A stretch of 64,000 nucleotides of DNA from NCBI GenBank assembly GCA_009746045.1, contig RPFO01000913.1, forward strand, positions 55,001-119,000, read 5' to 3'. Source of the stretch: Mesostigma viride. Taxonomy: Eukaryota; Streptophyta; Mesostigmatophyceae; Mesostigmatales; Mesostigmataceae. The notes beneath the pieces were generated by a model. It ran no database searches, had not been told where the DNA came from, and worked only from the letters and a program-made list of their open reading frames with translations. Each line of letters opens with the position of its first letter. Position 1 is the first letter of the stretch. Below are positions 37,390 through 63,351 of the stretch, in pieces. The position numbers were made by a program, and so were the translations under genes.

Positions 37390-38975
37390 ATAAGTAAGTA
37401 AGTGGACATGCGCCACGAGCCACGAGCCACGAGGTAGCCATGGCTGACGGCGGAGCTCATAACTTTCACGTTTGAGCCCATGAATTCAGCTGTGAATATC
37501 TCTATCGCTTCATCTTTCTAAGACACACATGCTGATAAAATTTTCCGAATCTATTACGCAATGTATGACGAGCAAACGCTCCTCGACGCAACGCAGTTTA
37601 GCGGATGCGCTCGCCCATGAAAATGCGGCAGCTCAGGCTGCAGCTTCGCCCTCAGATCGGGCAGGCAGCGGTGACACTAGTCGTGCACCAGGGTGGTCGC
37701 CCCGAACCCTCCCGGGCTCACTGCATCGCCATCGGCATCGCCTGACCCTAAACGCACGGGTCCGCTCAGCCGACAAAACAGGATCGAGGGTCTTCACGCC
37801 CCTCGGAACCGCGCTTTCGGCCCCAACCTTTCCAGGACGATGATCACCACTGGACCAACATGTCTCCGTCCGATGCTCTGCACTGCATCTTCTACGGGGA
37901 CTACTACGCCTCGCTTTACGACCTGTGCCTCCATCTCCACGACAACAATCGCCTCCTCTGCACCGACGCGGCCGCCTCTGGCACATGCAACGTCAGCATG
38001 GTAGTTCGGCTCCCCCCGCCCCCGCCTCCAGCATGCCATCCTCAACTCCCTTCTCCAGCGCTCTGACGGCGAGATCTGGGCTCCATCGATCCATCTCCGC
38101 CCACACACTCCGTTCCATCCCCACGGAAGCCTTCCAGCAGCACGTGACCCCCCTTGCTGCCGTTCACGGCGCTGCACACCGCGGCGCAGGCATCTGAGAC
38201 GCACGCTACACTTGTCTCTCGCCTAAACCAGGTGGAGGGCAAATGCGGCGTGCTCATGAAGAAGCTTGAAGCCATCACCGCCCATGTCACCGAGGCCCTG
38301 GCCTCACAGGTCCCAAAGATAGCGGAGCAGACGGCCACCATCGCATCCCAGCGACCCAGGCAGGATGCTGGCGACCTCCCGGCCCCTCTCCTATTATGCG
38401 GACCTGCTGCGGACAGCGACCGCCTCAGTCCACCACCGACGCCATATGGATATCGCTACGAAACTCCAGGAGCTTGAAGACCTTCGCCAGGCACAACAAC
38501 GGGAGGCCACCGACCGCGCCCGCCGCGACTGCCAGGTGGTGCTGCGTCGTTTCCCCGGCCCAGAAGCCAGCTGAGACGTCAACCCGCATGCGCACCCTTG
38601 CCGACTATAGCTCAAGGACCAGCTCCTTACCCTCATGCATGGGCCTGGTAGGTGAGGTAGAATTGCGTGGGTGCCACCGCCTTCCCCACTCACGGGACAA
38701 GGCGGCTCCCCCACCAGTCCTTCTCACCTTCCCGCTTCCGGCCCCTCCCGTGAGGACTAGCATCGGTTCCTTTCTCGTCGCAAGAGGTTGCACGATCGAC
38801 CTCACCTGGACGCTGGACGACGACCTGACCCCCACTCAGCAGCAGCAGCGACGCGACCTGTGGCCAGAATACCTCCGCCACAAGCAGGACCCCCAGAAGC
38901 CCAAGGTGTACTGGAGGGGCGGGGACCTGATGATCAACCATAAGATGTGGACGCCCCCTGCGGGCTAGAATAGCT
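37390..38975 (+). pseudogene. LINE ORF1 copy with 5' UTR, frameshifted
   Basis: Plus-strand copy of the element at 1433-3010. The 5' part (37400-37555) matches its 5' UTR. The coding start is TSKRSSTQRSLADALAHEN at about 37556. The centre is decayed over several frames. A later frame contains TLDDDLTPTQQQQRRDLWP and KVYWRGGDLMINHKMW near 38810-38955, the conserved C-terminal motifs, before a stop near 38968. Too many frame changes to be functional. Confidence 0.7.
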
Positions 38976-39128
38976 AATAGCCCTAGCTCCGTCAAGTATA
39001 TCCATATTGGTAGTTACTGCCGCCATGGCAGCCATGCTTAGAATGTTTGCCTAGCTGTGCCACCATACCTAGTAGTCGATCACGTGCACCCGACTAACAC
39101 ACGGTACACAACACGGTAGTAGGGGATG

Positions 39129-39600
39129 TTAATTAAGGGCCTCCCGGACCACCCGGATAGGGCCCATATAACTGTATTGAATGCCTTGGTGTAATCCACG
39201 AAGATCAATAGCAATGGTATAAGATCGAGGCCGGCCGGGGGCCAGGCGCCGTCCCACTTCAGTCACTGGATCGAGGACGGTCCTCGATCCTAGGCGCGGC
39301 GCGCAGTCGATCATGGTGACCATAATGTTCGATCACGAATTGCGACCAATTCAAAGAAGCCCATCTGGGACTCACCTACCTGTGGGAGTCGAAGCTGGCA
39401 CGCATGCATGCGCTTCAGCTGGAGACGCATGAAGACTTTCAGCATGCAGCTTTAGAGGCAGTCGCCGTGCATGCGGTAGGTAGTTGCCGGTATCCGCGGT
39501 GTCCGGACCCTTGCCCTTATAGAGCATGACCCGGACAGTGGTCTTTATTACATCGGCAGGGGGAGGCCATCTCGTAGAATCCGGTTGTAATGCCCCGGAG
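39129..39600 (-). pseudogene. LINE reverse transcriptase N-terminal fragment
   Basis: Minus strand encodes pieces of the RT entry region: KGKGPDTADTGNYLP-like (about 39530-39480), LKVFMRLQLKRMHACQLRL and VGESQMGFF (about 39440-39360), and a further stretch to 39129. This gives the order expected upstream of the RT catalytic motif. Broken by stops and frame changes, no catalytic DD remains. Related to the fragment at 36590-36760. Confidence 0.6.
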
Positions 39601-40330
39601 GAATTACTTAAGGTTCAAGCTCAGGTATCTCAACCACCTCCGGTGAAGTACTAAGTGAGACAACTATATTCCTGGACGCATGGTGATCCAACGCCGTGGA
39701 AGGTCTAGAGTACGTAGGTGTCGATCTAAGAGGAAAGACGCGAAGACCGCGGGCGCCTCGCGGCTATCTGTATGGTCTTGAAAACTGAATACGTGCACTG
39801 TCTTAACGAGCCAACCAGTGCTCACGTGGGCTAGCATTCACGAGAATCCGAACCTCTGTAGACGGCTTCGCAAGGCAACCCCAAAGGGGGTTGGATTAGG
39901 AAAAAGTTGCTCAAGGTAGCTAGCTGGAGCCAGCTGTTGAATTTCTGGAGTTGTTCAGACGATTCATGAGGACTGAGTTGGAAATGTGTACTAGCCTATT
40001 ATTGTCGTCAGATCATCTGGAAAGCAACAAACATGAAAACGCTAGCGGTGCCCAAATCTGAGATTCGACCCGCGGAACACAGAAAGTAAGAAAGCCCAGA
40101 AGCTACCAGCAAGGAATCGAACATAGGACCTTTGGCATGATTTCGCGGCTGTGTGAGTCCGATCCTGATCCGAAGGCATCTCACTTAACGTTACGAAACA
40201 GCCCAGCTGCAAAAAAAGCGCCTATTATATTAATATAAATGATAACATGACGAGTTCCATTGGGAGATCAGGTAGCACTTATTCCATGGCTGATGGGTGG
40301 GGTGGGGTGGGGGGAACTGATAGACTATAA
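39601..40330. other. Interspersed repeat pieces; tRNA-like fragment; LINE 3' box
   Basis: AGTGAGACAACTATATTCC and GGACGCATGG near 39652-39682 are the complement of a block also seen at 3745-3810 and 41365-41395. At about 40095-40180 the minus strand carries a B-box-like TGTTCGATTCC and a weak A-box, but no full cloverleaf. Near 40240-40300 lies a divergent copy of the LINE 3' box (AGTTCCATTGGGAGATCAGG). Confidence 0.4.
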
Positions 40331-41503
40331 TACGTCAAAATTATGCACGGTTAGCTAGCGTTCAAGCTAGCTAGCGAGACCTTGACGGGTGCATGCATAT
40401 TCTAGACAACTAATCGTAAGCATCACATAATACTCACGTATTTGATATTGAATTGCCTGTCCAGACATCATCAATTATCAGGAGTGTCATTGGGACAGAC
40501 AAGGCCGTTAATTCTATCATGTTTCCGACTGCAGGCCTAGTGCACCAGCCACTGGGTACCGTCCCCATGCACGTCTGAATGCTGAGCTACCATGGCAGCA
40601 CATGTTAATGCTCCCACAAATGCCACACAAAATACATATTTTTCCATACTATCAGATCTGAGCTTTGTCAACCATCTAGCTTTCTACCTAGGCATGTAGC
40701 TCTTCGATACCACAATGTGCGGAGCACCAAATCCTGAGCCTACCCACCAGCAGCGCAAAGGGGATGGAGGTGCCAGGAAAGCTGTGCCGGCCAGGCTGGC
40801 CCATTACAGTGCTTACATTCATGCTCACCCACGTGCTCCATGCATGTGCGACGGCGCGGGACATGAGATGGCAGTGGTACCTGAGATGACGAGCCTCTGA
40901 GGCAGTAGCCAACCCTCGCCACAGCCTTGATTGTGGTGCCAGCTTTCAAGCTGTCCAAAGCCTGGAGGTAACTGCCACGATCTTGATTGGGACAGACTAG
41001 CGGAGGCGTTCACGCCGCCAAGTCCTTTTTTTCTGCTGCTTTCCTAGCCTACTAGTGTATCGCTCTCCTAACCTATCCCTAATCATCCCCAACAAGCGTG
41101 AGCTGCACGGCACGCCATTACCGCCACAGCGGCATCGTTCACGAATGCAGGCCACCATCATCTGTAGCGCCTGGTCACCATCCTCTCTAGTAACTGGCCA
41201 TCAGCCCCTCTAGCATCTGTAGTGTTGGACAAGACTCGTATAGTGGAGCCCTCCTCCAACCATCCATCGTCCTCCAAAGCATGCTATAGATTGGAATCCA
41301 ACATCCCGCGGCCTTCGCGTCTTTCCTCTCAGACAACTACCCTTGTCCGTCCACGGCGTTGGATCGCCATGCGTCCAGGCATAGTTGTCTCACGTAAAAT
41401 TAAAAGAAAAGTGGTTGCTTTGAAACGCAAACACTCGGAGGAAGTGGTTGCCTTGCGAAGCTATTGGAGCTGGCCGCCACCGCGCACCCTGGCCACCACT
41501 CTG
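40331..41503. other. No gene seen
   Basis: 3' flank of the MgtE-like gene. Only short open frames without recognisable motifs and the interspersed block GCGTCCAGGCATAGTTGTCT near 41370. Confidence 0.4.
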
Positions 41504-44500
41504 TCAGGATGCCAGGAAGGCGATCATCTTGGCGACAAAGAGGTAGATGAGGAGGCCGCTCGAGTCAACGAGCGTGCTCATGAACGGCATGCTCGTGGTG
41601 GCTGGGTCTTGGCTGCAAGCACAAGTAGCATGATCGTACAAGATCAAGATCGTACATGACAACAAGCTGTGATTACAGAACAAGCCAAGAGGTCAGAGAG
41701 CGAGACAGCCAACGAGGCATTAGTATTATTTTCACACTCATGAGCCTAAAATGAGTTATTGAATTGGTAGTGAGGGCGGGCCAACGAGCCAACGTGAGAC
41801 GAGGCGCGTCAAAACAGGCCAAGAGGTCGGCGAGTGAGATGGTAGCCAACAAAGCTAGAACTGTGGAACAACACCCCTTGAGCATGCGCAGAAGTGTTTT
41901 AGCCAAAAGCTGTCAACGGTTGTTTTTTTTCTGATTTGGCACGCCGCAAAGGTGAAAACCATTTGCGTTCAGTGCCGGTCGGTGTCTGGAATTCTGGGCT
42001 GGTTGTGCATTCTAGCGATCATCTCCTCAAATCCCGGAGTTCGTGTTTAGTTAGCCATCGAGCCAAAACGGAGAAAGGCTCGTGAGCAAAAAAGGGTCAC
42101 AAATGACCCACGATGCCCGTGGGAGTAAGACTCCAAGCGACAACATATGGCATTCGGATCTGCACAAGGGAACACCGAGCTGTAGGTGGTCATGAATTCG
42201 CATCCACCCACTTTGGTGCCTTGCAAGGAAGCGCTCCGCCTGGACACCCAGGTGGTGGGGAGCACCACCACCTTGCGACTGGGTTTACGGCCAGAACCCC
42301 ACCCAGCAGGGAGCTAGTCCTATGGCATGCCTATTGCATGCCTATTGTATGCTCCATTTGTACGCTCCTAGTGTTTGGTTTGGTCTACTCTACGCTCCTA
42401 TGGTGTCCATAAGACAACTCGTAGTGTATAGCTCTTGTGTGAACCTTGCGTGCTGCTACCATACGCTCCAAGCATATAAGCAGCGCCAACACCAAGGAAA
42501 TGACACACACGCACAGGCTCGATTTACGTGACCCATGTGTGCCACGACCTCCGCACGCAAGCTACCCCCGCACACACATGGACACGGCGTGAAGATTTTC
42601 ACACTTTAACAGTACTTGCCAGTTGCCACGCATGCACCAAGAGCAAATACTAGCCCAAACTGCACTTCATGACATGTTATTGCACCCCCAAATACCCGAA
42701 CTGAACTGTCAGATTTTTTCCCAATGTGCCAAAAGTGTTCACATTGCTGTCAACTATTACATTATACTATTGTATTATCACACAAGTATTATTGAGTCCA
42801 CATTACCATTACCAAACGTACCCAAACTTCACAGCCAGGAAGGGCAGCAGCCCACCCAGCAGATTGGCCCACAGCGACACGAGCGGCAGCGCGACTGCCA
42901 CGGTGAGGCCCACGCGTGGATGCAGCGCGTTGCAGACGAGCGAGACGGCAAACAGGCCGAGGCCGAGTGCCGCACCCACTACACACCCGGTGGTGGCCTC
43001 CTTCCACAGCACGTACGGCATGTCTGCGTGGGACACTTCGCCTGGGGTGAAGGGGGAGGGGAGGGTGGGGGCGAGTGCGAGGCAGGAAGTGGGAAATGGG
43101 AGGTACTTATGAGCGAGAGGGGGGGGGGAGTTCAGGACATTAAACTTAGATAAATCAGGTAGCATGGGTTGCCAAGCACAAGGCTCGCCAATTGACAAGC
43201 GCGAGATAACAGGAGGGAGTTGGGAGGGGAATGGTCTCCGTCTGCGTGTATGTTTAGGGGGGGGGGGGGGGGGGGGGGGGAAGGGGGGATGCCAAAATAC
43301 AGCGGGGAAGGGGGGTATGGGAGAGAAGGAGAGACGAGTGAGGCTGACTCCTTGGCACACCTGGTAGGTCATCCCATTGACTGCTCAGTAGCATATTGTT
43401 ATGTTGGTTCGTCAATTGTTCTGCCAGCTCCCTAAGAAGAGCACTGGGAAACTTGCATGATTGGGGCACCATAGGACACGATGGGAGTTCGGGACAGAGC
43501 TTACCATAGGCAGAGGCTAGTACAAAGGTAGCAGATGGCAGTAGACCGTGCTAAAAAGCATGGCAGCTGCCATGGCCACGTCCAGCATCCGCACACATAC
43601 AAATGACAGAGTGCCATTGTGCGTGTCACCGGCGAGACATTTTCTTTCTTTTGACAGATTTTGCGGCAATGGAGATACTGAGAGCAGGGCGTTCCCAAAA
43701 CGCGCCACACACGCACCCAGGGTTCAGTAAGCTGATGGCATACGACACCTACGGCATAACATACGACACACGCACTGAGTGCCAACGCGCGTGGGAACGT
43801 GCGACGGCACACACACGTTAAGTGCCAGCGTGCGCAGCCCATGCCGCACCCACCGAGAGCCAGTGCACGGATGACGGACGAGACTGTCTGGGACCCTGCG
43901 TTCCCCCCGTGTCCCAGCAACAGGGGCATGAAGTCCGACAACTCCACGTCATCGGCGATCACGTCCTCAAACCCCTGGATGATGACCGCTGACACGACCA
44001 GGCCGCAGAAGAAGAAGAGCAGCCAGCCGGCACGCGCGCGGATCTGGGGGCGGAGGGGGGTCGTGGCGATTTATTTATTTATTATGATGCATGGACAGGA
44101 CCGCTCAGGTGAACGCAGTTGGGACCGAGAATTTCATGTGCACGCAACGGGCAGGAGAGTCCATGTGCACGCATGGCCAGGGCTGGGGGGCTGTAACAAT
44201 TACGGGCAGGAGAGGGAGGGCGAGGAAGGGGAGGGAGGGCAGTGGGAGGAGGGGGCGGAGGGGAGGGGAGGAGGGGGAGGGGCCAGTTGGGGTGTGCGCA
44301 GATCTGGGGGCAGTGGACAAAAGCCCCAATAGGAAGACATGCGTGACAGGCTAGGCCTGAGAAGATGGAGGGCATGTGTCCACCCAAGGGGAGCGCACAT
44401 GCCTGCCCACTGGATCCATACAGAACGCAACTGTTACATACAGAACGCAACAGGGCCTTCGCAAGGCAACCCCCCGAATATGCACACACACCACACCTAT

Positions 44501-45416
44501 GGAGCATCAAGGTGTGGATATAGACCCTCTCGCAGATTTCTGTCGCAAAAAGATGTCAAGAAGACAAGCATCACCATCCACACCCCCGCTAAACGCATCC
44601 GCCATTCATCTCGAAACCGTGCATGGGTTCGGGAAGCGATCAAGCCACCGAGGGACCAACTTAATCAAACAGGTCAAGAGTGCGCCCACTGAGATGAATG
44701 CGTTATGCCTAGCGGAGGCCCCAGGTCATGATGGAGATATGCAGTTATAAAGCAGGTAGTTGAAGAGGTAGTCGAAGCAGGCATTTGAAGAGCATACCAT
44801 ACTCGAATGGTACGTTCCTGTTGGTAACCCCGATCCAGACTCACTCAAAAGCATGAAATACGGTGTGCCACACAACTGCCAGCACCCGGGTACTTTATCC
44901 AGTTCCAACGATGCTCAACTGGGCTATAACTGGATTGACTGAAACCATGGAATTAACTATGCCTCTTACCAACCAAGATTGAATGGGCATGTGACGCTCT
45001 CTGGTCCTGCGCGGATACCTTTTTTTGGATAAAACAGCATAATCTCTGTATGTGTTACAAGAGTCAACAAACGTGACTCATAAGTGCACGCCTACAATAG
45101 CTTCTTTCGCATACAAGGATTCGCAGAGAATCAACGAGGGCGCGTGAATCTCTAGCAGTTTGCACAATAAGGAGAAAAGCCTGCTTACCGCATCAATGAT
45201 TCCTTCGGACAGATACTCGATTACCAGCGCATTGGCATCCGCTGTTGCGCCGAGTGACTTCTGAGACTCCAGCAGCGGCTCTGTGCTGTCAACGACAATG
45301 TGGGCTTCCGCCCTCGCGTCTTTCTTCTTGGTATGCTTGGTGGGGCCCTCTTGGTCTAGGTCAACGCTTCGCACGGGCAATCCGATGGCCGGCTCAACGG
45401 TGGCCCCTGCCGTCAT
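41504..45416 (-). CDS. MgtE/SLC41-type magnesium transporter, single-domain, 4 exons, 248 aa
   Basis: Exons 45416-45189, 44043-43854, 43041-42822 and 41612-41504 (TGA). All introns are GT-AG, phases 0, 1, 2, and 747 nt give 248 residues. The N-terminal 70 residues are hydrophilic (KHTKKKDAR). The membrane domain begins GWLLFFFCGLVVSAV (about residue 81), then MPLLLGHGGNAGSQTVSSV, which holds the GGNAGSQ hallmark of MgtE and SLC41 ion pathways, then IRALALGEV. It continues with EATTGCVVGAALGLGLF, WANLLGGLLPFLAVKFG and the end MSTLVDSSGLLIYLFVAKM. Five membrane spans are expected, one MgtE domain. Animal SLC41A proteins carry two, so this one probably works as a dimer, an inference from bacterial MgtE. 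Bacterial CBS and N domains are missing. The gene is head-to-head with the P450 gene. Confidence 0.88.
43258..43280. repeat. Poly-G run in MgtE intron
   Basis: About 22 consecutive G (C on the sense strand), in the intron between exons 2 and 3. Confidence 0.9.
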
Positions 45417-46829
45417 TTGTGTCGCAGGTATTTATAGCGCGAGTGGCTGCGTGTAGCCGAATGCGGCAGAATGTGCCGTGGCGGCAATCATGCAAAAAAT
45501 GCACACATACGTGGAGTCGCAATCTAGTGTTGGTCAGAGTTACAGTGCAGCCTGCGTCAGGTTGGAAGTGGATGAGCAGCGTTCTCATCCTGGTATTGTA
45601 GGATTTTAGACAAAATATTGGTAATGAGCTGCACAGGAAGGATTACACGGTTGAAGGTCATGAAAACGGGCATATGATTCACTTGACTGAGCAAGGACGA
45701 GCAGTCTATTAGCCAAGAATACCATCATCACAAGAATCCTAGCATCGAAACCCACAGGCTCGGTCGAACAACAGCCTGCATGCGCAATGGCACATCCTTG
45801 GAGTGCAAACATAACCGGGTTGACCTGAGACGGCGACACATTTCTAAGCATGAATTTAAGGACTCCTAGGCGGAATCGCTAATGAGATTGTCCAGATCTA
45901 CTGCGATAGTCCCTAACAGATGCTTACCGATGAGATCGGCTGGACTATGTTCAACCAGAGACTTCTTGAGAAGTGCACCATGAAGTACACAGCCCCATGT
46001 CTCCTGCCCCGCATGCTGCAAAGCAGCTAAGAAATAACTCCACGGATACCGAACGTCATGACAAATCAGGACTGCGTGCTAGGTGGCTTGGCCTCGTACT
46101 CCCCACTCGGAGGAGCTCATGAACACCAAGCACTACAATTTCTAGATACCTGCATACAGTTAAGCAAATGCTTGCCATTCATGGAGACGTGCTGGAAGTG
46201 ACAAGTGCATGGGTTTACACTCGAAAACACACCGTTAATTAGGTATATACCGGTATTTTGTCCCGTTAAAAAAAACACTTGTACCCTGCATTCACTGGCC
46301 ATTCACCACACCTGTGCGCTGGTTGCCGAGTTTTGATCGAAAATGCACGCTGGACGGCCTGTGCAACGCCATGCGTCCGTACGGCAGCGTCATGTAAAGG
46401 CCTGTAAAGGCGCGCCCCGAGAGCGGTCATCAATGAACATTCCGTTTTCTTGGTGGACACTGGACAGCCAATTAATGGAGCGCTCCATGCCCCATGATCC
46501 GTACCTGTCTCCGCCACGCCGGGCGGACAAGGAAACCAATCCGTAGTTCAACCCTCAAACTGTGACCAATAATCTCGAATCCATCCGGCCTGTGCTTGCT
46601 TTGCCGTACCGGACGTGGTTCACAGACCTGTCGCAAGTTGGCTGTTACCTCCCGTCAGCATTCCGCCGCGAGATCGCCTTCACGCTTTTTCGATGTCCGG
46701 GGCTTTTCTGTCCCGCTACGATATCGTCGTCCTCTATCATCAGAGCAATATATCCACTAGAGACGCAATCGCCATTAGCCATAGGGCACAGCAGTTCAAT
46801 CTGCCGTCATCACGCCCGACGCCACAGCC
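45417..46829. promoter_or_regulatory. Shared upstream region of the divergent MgtE and CYP97B genes
   Basis: 1.4 kb between the two start codons. No open frame with a recognisable product. It must contain both promoters unless untranslated exons lie further away. I see no clear TATA box or known regulatory motif to assign. Confidence 0.4.
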
Positions 46830-60370
<13,541 letters not shown>

Positions 60371-62154
60371 GCGGGACCAAGGCACGCGAAGGGGTGGCGC
60401 GGGAGTGGGTGGATTCGGGCCGTGGGGGAGCGGCTGGGCGCTGCGTGAGCGGGGATTAGCGTTGCAAAAGTATCGGGTTTGCAAGGGTTTCCGTTTGTAC
60501 TGACCATGCCTGCCGGGAGTGGGAAGGAGGCGTGGGAAGGAAGCGCATGCAAGGGGAGGGAGCGAAAGCCGCCGCTGAGTGAGCGGCTGTGTGAGAGCGT
60601 CTGGGCATCAGATAAGGGGCCAGATTACAACAGGGGTCGCAGATTGCCTAGTCCTCGCCGCGCGTGAGCGGGCGGAGTGAGCTGGCACAGAAGCGGGCAG
60701 GAGTGAGCTTCTGGGCTCTACGGCTTGCGATCATGTGGCTTTGCAAGAGGGACCGCATGGCATGGTCCTAGCGGGTCGTGGACGGGCGCTGGGGAGTAAC
60801 CCCAGTTGTGATATCGATCCAACAATCCGTGTGAAAGAGATATACCGAGGATTTGGAGGAGGGTCGGTGGCATGACCTGTCCCTGAGACGGGCTGCACTT
60901 GTACCAGTTTCTCCTTACATTACCGGTTCCGCTCTTTGTGGCCCATGGCTTTGTTCTCTTAGCCCGTGCCAGCGTAGGAGACCCGTGTGAAAGGGATTCA
61001 CGGTATGCAGGATCCTCGACATGGGCATATTGGCCGGGCGTATTCTGGCAACGCCACGCCGGTGCGGTGGGCTCCCTCGTGCACGTGGGATAACTCGCGG
61101 CTGGAGGACTTGTTTTCAGGATGGGGAGGGTTTAGGGGGGAGGGGGCTGCCCTGCGGCCCACGGCTCCACATCGAAAGGTTTTCTTTCTCTCCTGCTCTC
61201 GTGTTTTCTGAGTCGGCTCTGCCGGCAGGTGCTCCCTGAAATACTCGTCCAATGGTTGTCTTGCGAAGCTGTAGTGGTCATGTACTCTGCTCACAGGGAG
61301 TCTGTTGAGCAGTGGCCATGCAGCCTAGGGACATGCTGTCACAGTGATGCTGCCAGTAAGAGACACTCTTGACGTGGCTGGTGATGGAAGGGGAGGCTAC
61401 CCAATCGGCTGGCCAGCTGGCGGTGCGACACCGCGTGATTTTACTTGTGTGAGGACTTGGCTTGGCCCTGGAGTGTCTTTTTTTCTTCCTGCACTTCAGT
61501 GGCTGCGAACCAGGAAGTGCTCCCTTGCCCTTAGCTGAACTGGGCCCTGAACATCTACAGAGTGTTTCCTCTCATAGGCGACACCTGCCAGTATCTCTGG
61601 GTTCATAAGCTGTTGGGAAATGAACGCCTGAAAATAGAGTGGCCGGAGATGCTGTAGATGCAGCCGCAGGAAAAGGCCATGATGAACTATCACAAAAGTT
61701 CAAAATGCAGAGGCATTAAGGCTGTTGTTTTTATTGTGTGTGATTTTATTTTATTTGACGGAGGTGCATCCTTGGATCACCTCGTCGCCCCCACCTAACT
61801 GGTGGGGGCATGGCTATGAGAATGCAAGGACCTTGCAACACGTTGCCTATATGCAGATGCTGGGTCCATCACGGAAGGCGGCATGCTTGCCCCTCTTTAA
61901 TCTTTCTTTGAGAGCTGAAAAGGGCTTGCCATGCCTGCTTTGCTAGGTACCCATGGTTTGAGGTTTGAGGTTTGAGGTTTCAGATTTAGGGCATCAAGAA
62001 CACAGTTGTGTGCATGAATGTTCAACCACGTGATTCCCATGAATTGGGGTGCTGCGGAGCTTTTAGATCTTTTCAATAAAGAACGAATGGCCGATTATTA
62101 TTTGTATCAGGTATGTGGATTTTTTTTGGGGGGGGGGGACGGAAAGGGGTCACT
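60371..62154. other. No gene seen; 3' flank of CYP97B
   Basis: Contains the 3' UTR of the P450 gene, whose end I cannot fix. Only short open frames without motifs. A short GGTTTGA tandem repeat lies near 61957-61980. Confidence 0.45.
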
Positions 62155-62520
62155 AGGCATATTAATTAATTAATTAATTAATTAATTAGGAACATAACTC
62201 CTACACACAGATCTCGAGTGATTTATCTAGTACCAAATCCGAAAGGCTTGCATCACTCCCCGGACAGGAGAACTTTTGCGGATGACTGTAGGTGTAAGTT
62301 GGCGATGCCATGGTATCCGGAGACGTCCGTCCTATAGTCAGCAAAATTGGTGCGAGAGGTCCCCAGTTCGATTCCGGTCGGATTCATTTGCAGATCGCGT
62401 TTTCCGCGTTTTCCGCGGCCTGGCACTGAACGCAAAGGTTTTCACCTTTGCGGAGTGTCTGATCAGAATAACTCCGTTGGGAGTGTATGTAGCACATATC
62501 CCGGAGAAGGGGCAACGTCC
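62155..62520 (+). repeat. SINE-like repeat (plus strand) between LINE-family 3' boxes
   Basis: (ATTA)n at 62161-62188, a shortened LINE box, then the 220-bp SINE-like repeat (62240-62458) with TAGTCAGC and AGTTCGATTCC boxes and the small hairpin GCAAAGGTTTTCACCTTTGC. A second box ATAACTCCGTTGGGAGTGTA follows at 62468. It is the inverted counterpart of 1137-1345. Confidence 0.6.
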
Positions 62521-62679
62521 ATGGGGGTCCCATTATATAGGCATGGCTTGGCTAAATTCTGAAGGCGTCATCGATCCATGGGGGCCACATGCGCGCGTAG
62601 GCCACATGCTAGGCTAAGCCTGACTAATCGATCTACACTACTGGTATATATTCACTAGACTGAGCTAGTTTGCTGGGGT

Positions 62680-63210
62680 GGCAGGAGGTGCCGGCCAGGG
62701 CTTGTGGTCAACGTGGACGACCGCCCCCCTCCAGTATACCGGTTTCCCCCCTGCGCTCTGCCGGAGCTGAAGGTAGGTTGGACATAGCTCCCGTACGTCG
62801 CCGTTGTTGCTGGGCCAGGGTCAAGTCATCGTCCAGCGTGAAGCGAGTCCCCGAGAGCTTCTTGCGGCATTTAAGGAACGACATGCATGCAGCACTGGTG
62901 AGCTGGACATGTCGGCTGTCCGCCTCCCCCGCGCGCGGGGGAAGGCTGGCCCGGCACCCGTGCTCCTCACCTTTAAGTACATGGCGGACAAGCTGGAGTT
63001 CCTTAAATGCCGCAAGAAGCTCTCGGAGACTCGCTTCACGCTGGACGACGACTTGACCCTGGCCCAGCAACAGCGGCGACGCGAGCTATGGCCGACCTAC
63101 CTTCAGCTCCGGCAGAGCGCAAGGGGGAAGCCGGTATATACTCAGTGGAGGGGGGCGGTCATCCACGTTGACCACAAGCCCTGGCAGCCTCCTGCCACCT
63201 CAGACTAGGA
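62680..63210. repeat. Inverted repeat made of two LINE ORF1 3' ends
   Basis: Left arm 62685-62890 is the C-terminal part of LINE ORF1 on the minus strand, right arm 63000-63208 the same part on the plus strand, over 90% alike by eye, with a spacer of about 110 bp. The right arm reads FTLDDDLTLAQQQRRRELWP and AVIHVDHKPW, stop near 63208. Transcription through it from either side would give a long hairpin RNA. Confidence 0.85.
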
Positions 63211-63351
63211 ATATATATTAAAAATATAAGTACTTACAGCAGAGTGAAACCACTCAAACCAAAGCAAACGCCCAGCTATAAACCTATATACAGAGCCATG
63301 TCAAAGCTCTATACTGCAATAAGACCAATGGAAACGCCTAACGGGAGGAAC
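63211..63351. other. Junction between two LINE fragments
   Basis: A short A-rich stretch following the ORF1 stop. No gene. Confidence 0.4.

Noticed and set aside
40095-40180. tRNA gene
   Set aside because: A B-box-like GTTCGATTCC is present, but no acceptor or anticodon stem can be completed; at most a tRNA-derived remnant.
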